15,713 bases of DNA from JBMNNU01 sp050942695. Lineage in GTDB: Bacteria > Chloroflexota > UBA6077. Positions 1 through 6,575 of the stretch are shown piece by piece; positions within the stretch are counted from its first letter, which is position 1; each line of letters opens with the position of its first letter. The stretch lies in the NCBI GenBank assembly GCA_050942695.1, contig JBMNNU010000045.1:1-15713 (forward strand), read 5' to 3'. The notes under the pieces are model-generated. The model was given only the letters and a program-made list of their open reading frames with translations. It was not told the DNA's origin and did no database searches. The position numbers were made by a program, and so were the translations under genes.

Positions 1-39
1 TATCTCGTCCGTCGGTTTTTTAGGAAGCATTTGGGGAAG

Positions 40-1077
40 CTAGCAAATCCTGGGAAGCATCTCGCCCATAAGCATCTGGACGATCCGGGTGCCGCCAATG
101 CGGGTTTTCATCAACACCTTCCCCACCGGAGCTTCTAGCACCTTGCCGATTATCTGTGCGTCCTCGCCGTAACGAGCGCCGCGCATGGCCTCCAGCAGTG
201 CATCGGCATCCTCCGGAGGGGAAATCGCCACAAGTTTCCCTTCGTTGGCAACATAGAGCGGATCGAATCCCAGCATCTCGCAGGCGGCTTGAACGGGCGG
301 CCGCACCGGAATCCGGCTCTCTTCGATCTGGATCGCCACTCCGGACTGCCTGGCTAACTCGTTGAGGGTTGTAGCGAGTCCCCCACGGGTTGGGTCTCGC
401 ATACACCGGAGATGGGGGCAAACCTCTACCATGGCCTCTACCAGATGGTTCAACGGCGCTACGTCGCTGGACACCGGCACCCCGAACTCCAGACCTTCCC
501 GCCTGCTTAGCACCGCGATGCCGTGATCGCCGATGGAGCCGGACAGCAGCACTACGTCGCCGGGGCGGGCGTTCCCTCCCGAGATATCGATCCCTTTAGG
601 CACTACTCCAACAGCCGAAGAGGTGATGAACAGCCCATCGGCACTCCCACGCTCCACAACCTTGGTATCGCCGGCCACTATCGAAACCCCCGCTTCCTCC
701 GCAGCCTCTTTCATGGATACGACGACCTTTTGGAGGGTTTCGATGGGCAGTCCCTCTTCCAAGATGAACCCTGCGGTCAGGCAGAGCGGCCTGGCGCCGA
801 CCATCGCGAGATCGTTGACGGTTCCGCAAACAGCCAATCGCCCGATATCCCCTCCCTGAAAGAAGAGCGGCTTCACCACGTGACAGTCTGTTGTGAACGC
901 GAGGCGGTAGCTGCCATTCTCCCGCTCCCGCTGAGAAAGGGTGGAGAGCAACACTGCGGAATCGTCCATTCGGGCCAACTCGGGGTTGCCGAAGGCCGGC
1001 AGAAATATGGTTCGAATTAGCTCCTCACTCAGCTTACCGCCGCTGCCGTGCGCCAGCAGGATGCGATCGTTTTTCAC
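40..1077 (-). CDS. hypE: HypE, hydrogenase maturation carbamoyl dehydratase
   Basis: HypE dehydrates the carbamoyl group it receives from HypF into a thiocyanate on its own C-terminal cysteine; this becomes the CN ligand of the [NiFe]-hydrogenase iron. The protein has the family N-terminus LLAHGSGGKLSEELI, the MDDSAVL motif of the AIRS/PurM-like ATP-binding fold, and the DPTRGG segment. It ends in PRIC, the conserved terminal cysteine that carries the ligand. I chose the GTG at 1077: it overlaps the hypD stop by one base (TAGTG) and has a GGGGGTGG ribosome site just upstream, giving 345 aa, the usual family length. The frame stays open further upstream but lies within hypD. It is the last gene of the hyp operon. 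The 39 bases after it, to the window edge, show no clear terminator hairpin. Confidence 0.97.
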   Translation of the reverse strand: MKNDRILLAHGSGGKLSEELIRTIFLPAFGNPELARMDDSAVLLSTLSQRERENGSYRLAFTTDCHVVKPLFFQGGDIGRLAVCGTVNDLAMVGARPLCLTAGFILEEGLPIETLQKVVVSMKEAAEEAGVSIVAGDTKVVERGSADGLFITSSAVGVVPKGIDISGGNARPGDVVLLSGSIGDHGIAVLSRREGLEFGVPVSSDVAPLNHLVEAMVEVCPHLRCMRDPTRGGLATTLNELARQSGVAIQIEESRIPVRPPVQAACEMLGFDPLYVANEGKLVAISPPEDADALLEAMRGARYGEDAQIIGKVLEAPVGKVLMKTRIGGTRIVQMLMGEMLPRIC

Positions 1078-2165
1078 TATTCCACCCCCATGAATTGAAA
1101 CCAGGTGGAGCATGCGCCCTCGCTCGAGACCATACAGGGGCCGACCGGGTTTTCGGGAGTGCAGGCTCGACCATAGAGCGGGCACTTGGGCGGGCTGATG
1201 AGGCCACGCAGCACATCCCCGCACCGGCACCCCTGCTGCTCTCGGCTTGGGCCTGGATCGATCTGGAAGGCTCGTCGGGCGTCGAAACGCGCATACTCAT
1301 CGCGGATCTCCAGCCCGCTTCCGGGGATCACCCCAAGACCTCGCCACTCGGCATCGACAGGCCGGAAAACCTGGTACAACTGTTCAAGCGCTACCGGGTT
1401 TCCCTCAGGTCGGACGACTCGCCGATACTGGATCTCCACATCAGCGCGGCCTTCCGCTCTCATAGCCAGCAGCATATCGATAGATTGCAGGATGTCCAGC
1501 GGCTCGAAGCCCGAGACAACGCACGGGATACCGTAGTCCCGGGAGATGAATCGGTAAGGCTCCGACCCGATGATGGCGCTGACGTGGCCCGGGCAGAGGA
1601 AGCCGTCGATCCGAGTTTCACCCGAGGCGACCAGCGCTCTCATCGGCGGCGGCATCACCTTGTGGACGGAGAAGACATAGTAGTTGGATAGCCCCATCCT
1701 CTCGGCTTCGAGCAAGGAGCAGGCTACCGTCGGGGCGGTGGTCTCGAAGCCGATGCCGAAGAATACGATCGACCTATCCGGATGGCTCTGGGCTATTTCG
1801 AGAGCGTCTAGGGTGGAGTAGACGACGCGGACCTGGCACCCTTCAGCCTTGGCCTGTTGGAGGCTGGAGTGCGAGCCCGGCACTTTCAGCATATCCCCAA
1901 AGGTAGCGAGGATGACACCAGGCTCCCGCGCCAAGGCTATCGCCCAATCGATGTCACGGTTGGCGGTAACGCACACGGGGCACCCCGGACCTGAGACCAG
2001 CGAGACGTGTTCGGGCAGCAGTTGCCGGATGCCATGGCGGAAGATGGCTACGGTATGGGTCCCGCACACCTCCATAATGTTGACCGGGACGGCAGGTCGC
2101 CGGTGGATCCGCTCCACCAGCCTTGCCGCAGCCGCGCCGTCGCGGAATTCGTCGACGTACTTCAT
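1077..2165 (-). CDS. hypD: HypD, Fe-S scaffold for Fe(CN)2CO assembly
   Basis: HypD forms a complex with HypC on which the Fe(CN)2CO group of [NiFe] hydrogenase is assembled. Visible family motifs are EVCGTHT (Cys34), GPGCPVC (Cys62 and Cys65), GFETTAP in the middle, and a cysteine-rich C-terminal domain (GCRCGD, PPKCPLYGRAC, GPCMVS, GAC) that holds the [4Fe-4S] cluster. The ATG at 2165 gives MKYVDEFRD, matching the family N-terminus (E. coli begins MRFVDEYR), and 362 aa. An in-frame ATG at 2207 would add 14 residues, but they would be encoded by the palindromic repeat in front of the gene, so I reject it. The ribosome site is weak (AGGA, about 8 bases away). The stop overlaps the hypE start, which suggests translational coupling. 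Confidence 0.97.
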   Translation of the reverse strand: MKYVDEFRDGAAAARLVERIHRRPAVPVNIMEVCGTHTVAIFRHGIRQLLPEHVSLVSGPGCPVCVTANRDIDWAIALAREPGVILATFGDMLKVPGSHSSLQQAKAEGCQVRVVYSTLDALEIAQSHPDRSIVFFGIGFETTAPTVACSLLEAERMGLSNYYVFSVHKVMPPPMRALVASGETRIDGFLCPGHVSAIIGSEPYRFISRDYGIPCVVSGFEPLDILQSIDMLLAMRAEGRADVEIQYRRVVRPEGNPVALEQLYQVFRPVDAEWRGLGVIPGSGLEIRDEYARFDARRAFQIDPGPSREQQGCRCGDVLRGLISPPKCPLYGRACTPENPVGPCMVSSEGACSTWFQFMGVE

Positions 2166-2175
2166 AGATCGATTC

Positions 2176-2242
2176 CTGTAGGAGCGATGCATGCATCGCC
2201 CTATCATGTTTGCGTTGGGCGACGCACGGGTCGCCCCTACAG
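2176..2242. repeat. palindromic repeat element between hypC and hypD
   Basis: The ends are inverted copies of each other (CTGTAGG at the left, CCTACAG at the right). Inside are two hairpins: a perfect 16-base palindrome GCGATGCATGCATCGC (2184-2199), and GGGCGAC / GTCGCCC around a short loop (2217-2236). The element fills almost the whole hypC-hypD gap and overlaps the last two codons of hypC. From memory, units reading GTAGGGGCGACC...GTCGCCC occur in many copies in some bacterial genomes, so this is probably a dispersed, REP-like or non-autonomous element. Its copy number cannot be seen here. It has no U-tract and is not an obvious terminator. Confidence 0.7.
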
Positions 2243-2452
2243 TTCCTCCATCATCTTGAACAGTTCGAGGGTGCGCAGCGCCTCATCCTCGTCCAGTTTC
2301 TCGATTGCGAAGCCGGCGTGAACGATCACGTAGTCGCCCACCTGTACATCCGGCATCATCATGATGCTGGCCTGCTGAACCACCCCAGCCATATCCACAG
2401 TGGCTTTCTTTCCGTTGATCTCGGTTACCCTGGCCGGCACAGCCAAACACAT
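2237..2452 (-). CDS. hypC: HypC, hydrogenase maturation chaperone
   Basis: HypC is the small OB-fold chaperone that binds the iron group with HypD and carries it to the hydrogenase large-subunit precursor. The protein starts MCLAVPA; Cys2 is the conserved ligand residue exposed after Met removal. It continues with a VGDYVIVHAGFAIEKLDEDEA segment typical of the family. A strong ribosome site (GGGAGG, 8 bases before the ATG) supports the start. At 71 aa it is at the short end of the family (E. coli HypC is about 90 aa). Its last codon and TAG stop belong to the adjoining palindromic repeat, so the C-terminus may have been trimmed by that insertion. Lies 47 bp after hypF. Confidence 0.96.
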   Translation of the reverse strand: MCLAVPARVTEINGKKATVDMAGVVQQASIMMMPDVQVGDYVIVHAGFAIEKLDEDEALRTLELFKMMEEL

Positions 2453-2499
2453 AAGTTAAGCCTCCCTCTTACTTTCTCGGAGAGATAGTAAGAATAAGA

Positions 2500-5199
2500 T
2501 CAATCCCTAAACCCAGCGCTCAGGATCCTGTTCGCTATCACCGCCTGGCCCAGTGATATCCCCCCGTCGTTGGTAGGTACCTGGTGGTGGATCAGCACCC
2601 TGAACCCTGAGTTCTCCAACCGGCGGCAGGTCCGTTCCAGTAGGAACAGGTTCTGGAATACGCCTCCGCTGAGCGCTACCGTCCACAGGTCTGTTTCTTT
2701 GCGGAGCCACAGACAGGTCCGATCGATTATTTCGGCTACAGTGTTGTGGAATCTGGCGGAGATCCTTTCCGCCGTTACCCCCTTCCTCAACTCGTCGACG
2801 ATTTGTCTGATAATTGGTGCCGGATCAATTATTCCCGGATCGCCCGGTAGAAGGGTCCATTCGTAGCCGTCTTCTATCCCATCATCGGTGACCATCTCCA
2901 GTTCGATTGCCGCCTGTCCTTCGTAGTTTACCACCTGGCGAATTCCAATGAGGGAGGAAACGGCATCGAACAGCCGGCCCACGCTGGATGTGAGGGGTGA
3001 GTTGACGTTCCGCTGTACCTGTCTGGCCAGCACCGCAAGCTCAGTCGAGTCCATCTGGCGCAAAGGGTGGAGATCAGTGCACAAATGCTCAGACCCGAAC
3101 GCCTCCATCAAGTAGGCGGTGGCCATGCGATAGGGTCGCTTGATCGCCGCTTCGCCACCGGGAAGGGGCACATACTTGAAGTGGGCTGCTCGATGATAGC
3201 CCGAGTAGTCGCAAACCAGAAACTCTCCCCCCCAAAGGCGGCCATCGTCGCCGTAACCGGTTCCGTCGAAAGAAACCCCTAGAACCTTACCATCCACGCC
3301 GTTCTCGGCCATGCAGGCAGCGACATGGGCGTGGTGGTGCTGCACCGGCACTAAGGGGAGGTTAGACTCGCCACCAGCCAGCTCCCAGGCGTAGCGTGTG
3401 GATAAATACTCAGGGTGAAGATCGTGGGCGACCGCTTCGATCTCCAGTCGGAAGAGTCGCCGGAAGTGCTCCACCGATTCGGCGAAGGATTGGAGGGTTT
3501 CGGCGTTTTCTAGATCGCCGATGTGCTGGCTTAGAAAGGCGTAGCTGCCCTTGGTGATACAGAAGCTGTTCTTCAGCTCTCCGCCGCAGGCTAGGAGGTC
3601 GCGCAGCTCGAAGCCCAAACGGACGGGGAAGGGAGCGTAACCCCTGGAGCGCCTGCTCACTGATTCCTGCCCTCGGAACACGCGAGTCACCGAGTCGTCG
3701 CACCGTATCTGAATATCCCTATTGTGGAAAAGGAACGCATCGGCCAGGGAGTCCAACCGCTCCAGCGCCTCCCGGTTTCCCGTGGCTATCGGCTCCTCGC
3801 TCAGGTTGCCGCTGGTCATGACGAGGATTAAGCCAGAGTGCCGGGTGCTGGGTGCTGAGTCCAGTTTGAGTCCTGCGTCCTGAGTCCTGCGTCCTGAGGA
3901 CGGTTCTGGGTTCTGGGTTCTGAGTTCTGAGTTCTGGGAATCGAGTGTTGAGTGCTGAGTATCTCCCCTCTCCCTGCGGGGGAGGGGCAGGGGGTGGGGT
4001 CCGTCCCCTTGTCCCCGCGTCTCCACGTCTTCCAGCCCCTCGCCAATCAACAGATAGTGCAGCGGGGTATACGGCAGCATCACCCCTAGGAAGCGGTTGT
4101 GAGGCGCCACTGAGGGCGCAATGGTTCCGCCTTCCTTCCGCCGCAGCAAGACGATGGGGCGCTGCGGCGACTCCAGCAGTTGGCGTTCATCGTCGCTCAG
4201 ATGGCAGAAGGTGGCTACCGTGTCGGCGTCCAGCGCCATAATGGCGAAGGGTTTGTCGGAGCGGCGCTTGCGGCGGCGCAGCTCGGCCACCGCTTCCTCG
4301 TTGGTGGCGTCGCAGGCCAGGTGGAACCCGCCGAGCCCCTTTACCGCCAGGATAGCGCCCTGTTTCAGGAGCAGCCTCGCCTGCCGGATGGCTTCGTACG
4401 AGCCACCTTCATTTGAGGAGTGCTGGACGGTTAGTCCTGAGTCCTGAGTCCTGGGTCCTGAGGACGGTTCTGGGTTCTGGGTTCTGAGTTCTGAGTTCTG
4501 GGAATCGAGTGTTGAGTGCTGAGTATCTCCCCTCTCCCCGTGGGGGAGGGGTTGGGGGTGGGGTCCGTCTCCGCGTCCCCCCGCCTCCGCGTCCTTACTC
4601 ACAACGAGCCAGGCGTGGGGACCGCACACCGGGCAGGCGTTGGGTTGCGCATGGAATCGCCGGGCGGAGGGGTCGTGGTACTCCCTCTCGCACTCCGGAC
4701 ACATGGTGAAGCAGCCCATGGTAGTCTTGGGGCGATCGTAGGGCACGTCGGCTACGATGGTGAATCTGGGTCCGCAGTTGGTGCAGTTGATGAAAGGATA
4801 TCGGTAGCGCCGGTCCGCTGGGTCGCGCAACTCGCGCAGACAGTCGTCACAGATGCAGATATCCGGGGAGACCAGAGCGAACTGCCCCTCGGCCTCCTGG
4901 CTCTCCTCGATGGAAAAGGAGCTGTAGCCGATGGGCGGCAGTAACACGCGGTCGATACGCTCGATCCGAGCCCTGGACGGCGCCTCTGCCGGGATAGCCT
5001 GAACAAATCGATCTACAATGTCCGATTTGCCCTCAACTTCGAGAACTACCCCCTCCGTAGAGTTCAACACCCATCCATTGAGCCCGAGTGAATTGGCCAG
5101 GCGGTGAATGAACGGTCGGAATCCCACCCCCTGGACGATGCCGGTTATTACCAATCTAGAGCGGGATAACCTGGAAGAGGCGCGTTCCTCGGAGATCAC
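2500..5199 (-). CDS. hypF: HypF, carbamoyltransferase with two repeat-derived insertions
   Basis: HypF makes carbamoyl adenylate from carbamoyl phosphate and ATP and passes the carbamoyl group to the HypE cysteine. Domains in order: acylphosphatase-like (about 15-100, VQGVGFRPF); two zinc fingers with four CxxC pairs (Cys117/120, 139/142, 167/170, 189/192); YrdC-like (about 268-520, KGLGGFHLACDA, LVMTSGNLSEEP); and Kae1-like (about 530-899, HHHAHVAACM, FDGTGYGDDG, ALSGGVFQN). The GTG start at 5199 overlaps the hypA stop (GTGA). The 899 aa are well above the usual ~750-780. The excess is two repeat-encoded stretches, at residues about 202-262 (linker between zinc fingers and YrdC) and 389-455 (loop before LVMTSGNLSEEP). 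All visible catalytic motifs are intact, so the protein is probably functional. Confidence 0.97.
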   Translation of the reverse strand: MISEERASSRLSRSRLVITGIVQGVGFRPFIHRLANSLGLNGWVLNSTEGVVLEVEGKSDIVDRFVQAIPAEAPSRARIERIDRVLLPPIGYSSFSIEESQEAEGQFALVSPDICICDDCLRELRDPADRRYRYPFINCTNCGPRFTIVADVPYDRPKTTMGCFTMCPECEREYHDPSARRFHAQPNACPVCGPHAWLVVSKDAEAGGRGDGPHPQPLPHGERGDTQHSTLDSQNSELRTQNPEPSSGPRTQDSGLTVQHSSNEGGSYEAIRQARLLLKQGAILAVKGLGGFHLACDATNEEAVAELRRRKRRSDKPFAIMALDADTVATFCHLSDDERQLLESPQRPIVLLRRKEGGTIAPSVAPHNRFLGVMLPYTPLHYLLIGEGLEDVETRGQGDGPHPLPLPRRERGDTQHSTLDSQNSELRTQNPEPSSGRRTQDAGLKLDSAPSTRHSGLILVMTSGNLSEEPIATGNREALERLDSLADAFLFHNRDIQIRCDDSVTRVFRGQESVSRRSRGYAPFPVRLGFELRDLLACGGELKNSFCITKGSYAFLSQHIGDLENAETLQSFAESVEHFRRLFRLEIEAVAHDLHPEYLSTRYAWELAGGESNLPLVPVQHHHAHVAACMAENGVDGKVLGVSFDGTGYGDDGRLWGGEFLVCDYSGYHRAAHFKYVPLPGGEAAIKRPYRMATAYLMEAFGSEHLCTDLHPLRQMDSTELAVLARQVQRNVNSPLTSSVGRLFDAVSSLIGIRQVVNYEGQAAIELEMVTDDGIEDGYEWTLLPGDPGIIDPAPIIRQIVDELRKGVTAERISARFHNTVAEIIDRTCLWLRKETDLWTVALSGGVFQNLFLLERTCRRLENSGFRVLIHHQVPTNDGGISLGQAVIANRILSAGFRD
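3869..4005. repeat. compound heptamer/palindrome repeat in hypF, copy A
   Basis: This copy is a 137-bp unit lying in the YrdC-domain loop of hypF. On the plus strand it consists of GTCCTGA-type 7-base units, then TTCTGAG/TTCTGGG 7-base units, then a GC-rich hairpin (CCCCTCTCCC...GGGGGAGGGG). It matches the copy at 4433-4569 at 131 of 137 positions, with an unbroken 84-base identity from 3891 to 3974. The flank toward 4035 contains further degenerate GACGCGGGGA-like units. In the hypF frame it encodes GDGPHPLPLP..., then a 25-residue stretch (412-436) identical in both copies. Confidence 0.95.
4433..4569. repeat. compound heptamer/palindrome repeat in hypF, copy B
   Basis: Second copy in the same orientation and the same reading frame as copy A; the offset of 564 bp is 188 codons. 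It lies in the linker between the zinc-finger and YrdC domains. The 84-base block 4455-4538 is identical to 3891-3974. In the hypF frame it encodes GDGPHPQPLPHGERG followed by the shared 25 residues (224-248). From memory, in-frame PHPxPLPxGER stretches recur as repeat-derived inserts in unrelated bacterial proteins, which fits a mobile or dispersed element rather than native HypF sequence. Confidence 0.95.
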
Positions 5200-5537
5200 G
5201 TTTCCACCTCCAGGCTTTCAACGGAAAGCTCTCGACCCTGGGTGATCTTGCCGGTACCGCCGCATCGCGGGCAGGTGAGATCGTAGTTCTCCACCAGGAA
5301 GGATTCTCCGCACCGTGTGCAGGTGGCTCCAACAGGTACGTCGATAGCCTCAAGTCGCACCCCCTCCGCTATTGTGCCGGGAGTGAGGATGTCCAGGTAG
5401 TACTGTACCGCCGAAGGCACCACCTGCGACAGAGCTCCGACCTTCAATCGGATCACCTTGACCTGAGAGGCCCCAACGCGCTGAGCTTCGTCTGTGGCAA
5501 TCTGTAGAATATTTTGGGTAATAGCGAACTCGTGCAT
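5196..5537 (-). CDS. hypA: HypA, nickel metallochaperone
   Basis: HypA delivers nickel to the hydrogenase large subunit, normally together with the GTPase HypB. The protein begins MHEFAITQ; the N-terminal Met-His-Glu is the nickel site. It has a zinc site of two CxxC pairs (Cys73/76 and Cys89/92), and its 113 aa are the normal family size. The ATG at 5537 is chosen because His must be residue 2. An in-frame GTG at 5555 would add six residues but lies against a strong hairpin and has no ribosome site. The ribosome site before the ATG is itself poor (GAG at -6). The stop overlaps the hypF start by 4 bp (GTGA). hypB, the usual neighbour, is not between hypA and hypF. Confidence 0.95.
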   Translation of the reverse strand: MHEFAITQNILQIATDEAQRVGASQVKVIRLKVGALSQVVPSAVQYYLDILTPGTIAEGVRLEAIDVPVGATCTRCGESFLVENYDLTCPRCGGTGKITQGRELSVESLEVET

Positions 5538-5555
5538 GTCTCGATAAACGAGCAC

Positions 5556-5579
5556 GGCCGGACCCTGGAGGGCCCGGCC
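5556..5579 (-). other. GC-rich stem-loop in front of hypA
   Basis: GGCCGGACCC, a TGGA loop, then GGGCCCGGCC form a 10-bp stem with one mismatch. It sits between the bactofilin stop and the hypA start, 18 bases before the hypA ATG. There is no U-tract in either direction, so it is not a classical terminator. It could be a processing or attenuation structure, or a chance GC-rich palindrome. Confidence 0.55.
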
Positions 5580-5607
5580 GGCATTCCATTATTAACCGGT
5601 CCTTAAT

Positions 5608-6249
5608 TTAGTTTACCACAGGCTCACTGCTCGATACGCTAACGCGCCTAGGAACCGGGCTCTCCTGAGCCGCGGGTTTTTCTTCGATCTTTCTCTCCTT
5701 CATCTTCAGGTGGCCTTCGAAGAACGCCCCCTCCTGGATGATCAGGACACCGGCGGTCAACTCTCCCATGACCCGGCCCGTCGCCAGGACCTCCAGCCGG
5801 CCATCACAAACGATGGAACCCTCTAACTGCCCAGCAACTATCGCGTTGCCGGCCTTGATATTGGCGTTGACGCGAGCGCTCTCTTCGATGACTAGCGACT
5901 TGCCACAACTGATTTCGCCTGAAGCGCTACCCTTGATGCGCAGGTTTGCCTCGCATTGCAAGTTACCATCGAAAGAGGATGTTGTGCCGATAACGGTCTC
6001 CGTGTCGGCGGTCTCGTTTTGAGCAGTCGTATGAGACCGGACGTACGTCTGCGTGACACTAGGCCTGATCGGAGCAGCAGGTGTAGAGGCCGGAGTTGAT
6101 GCCGCCGGTTGTGCTACTTCGCGTACCGCGGGGATCGGTTCCTTCACTTCTTCTTTAACTTCTGTATCTTCCGTAGCGCTGGATTTGGAATGGCCAGACA
6201 GCGCCCTGGAAAAGCGCGACCACTCGGAGTCTTCTGTCTTTTTGAACAC
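5608..6249 (-). CDS. bactofilin family protein
   Basis: Bactofilins polymerise without nucleotides into filaments or patches that organise cell-envelope processes. The protein has a charged, Ala/Pro/Thr-rich and probably disordered N-terminal half (about 1-84). A right-handed beta-helix core of about 100 residues follows, starting ETVIGTTSSFDGNLQCEANL and continuing through short G-rich rungs such as ISCGKSLVIEESARV. A short Pro/Ser-rich tail ends it. This domain order and the 213 aa fit the family. The GTG start at 6249 has a GGGAGG ribosome site 8 bases upstream. No signal peptide or membrane segment is seen. It lies 70 bp before hypA in the same direction, so it may share a transcript with the hyp genes; no functional link is established. 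Confidence 0.93.
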   Translation of the reverse strand: MFKKTEDSEWSRFSRALSGHSKSSATEDTEVKEEVKEPIPAVREVAQPAASTPASTPAAPIRPSVTQTYVRSHTTAQNETADTETVIGTTSSFDGNLQCEANLRIKGSASGEISCGKSLVIEESARVNANIKAGNAIVAGQLEGSIVCDGRLEVLATGRVMGELTAGVLIIQEGAFFEGHLKMKERKIEEKPAAQESPVPRRVSVSSSEPVVN

Positions 6250-6452
6250 CCTGGCACCTCCCGAGCCATCTCGTGGCTATAATAGTCTGATAGCTATGGT
6301 ATTGCGATATTTTTTCTGATGTGCTGTGTCGTTGAAAACAGAGTAGATAGCGTTGCTTCACTCCAACCCCCAAATGCATTGGGTGTGGAGCACAAGCTGA
6401 CTTCCATATCCCCGAACGTGGGTGATAACAGGAGGGCTAAGTAACTCGCCGT

Positions 6453-6481
6453 AGTATACCCTGCTGTATCCCTCTATGCAA
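6453..6481 (-). promoter_or_regulatory. candidate sigma-70 promoter for bactofilin (and hyp operon)
   Basis: Minus strand: TTGCAT, 17-bp spacer, TATACT. The -10 matches the consensus at 5 of 6 positions and the -35 at 3 of 6. Transcription would start near 6446 and leave a leader of about 200 nt before the bactofilin GTG. Confidence 0.4.
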
Positions 6482-6536
6482 TCACCGAATATAGGATCTC
6501 AGGTAGTACTATAGGGTGGTGGAGCCTGATTGTAAT

Positions 6537-6564
6537 ATCGTAGGAGCAGGCGGCCAGGTGTCAA
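6537..6564 (-). promoter_or_regulatory. alternative sigma-70 promoter for bactofilin
   Basis: Minus strand: a perfect TTGACA, 16-bp spacer, TACGAT (4 of 6). It lies only about a dozen bases after the amidase stop codon. Either this or the box at 6453-6481 could drive bactofilin; sequence alone does not decide. Confidence 0.35.
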
Positions 6565-6575
6565 TAAGATGCCAT

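Larger units (their letters stand above)
6250..6575. other. intergenic region between amidase and bactofilin
   Basis: This 326-bp gap separates two minus-strand genes. I see two candidate minus-strand promoters (listed separately) and a short palindromic stretch CCCAAATGCATTGGG (around 6369-6383) that would fall in the transcript leader. No convincing ORF, RNA gene or U-tract terminator is visible. A TATAAT hexamer on the plus strand (6278-6283) has no matching -35 box and no gene to serve. Confidence 0.6.

Noticed and set aside
523..1691. Long plus-strand frames opposite hypE and hypD
   Set aside because: They are antisense to strongly supported genes, and their products are low-complexity Arg/Pro/Gly-rich translations typical of shadow frames.
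2166..2207. HypD start at the upstream ATG (2207)
   Set aside because: The added 14 residues would be encoded by the palindromic repeat, and the family N-terminus matches MKYVDEFRD at 2165.
3869..4569. Regular short repeats in hypF as a CRISPR array
   Set aside because: Units are 7 bases in tandem with no unique spacers, and the whole array occurs as two complete copies inside an open hypF frame.
6278..6283. TATAAT on the plus strand as a promoter
   Set aside because: No -35 box at suitable spacing and no plus-strand gene downstream.
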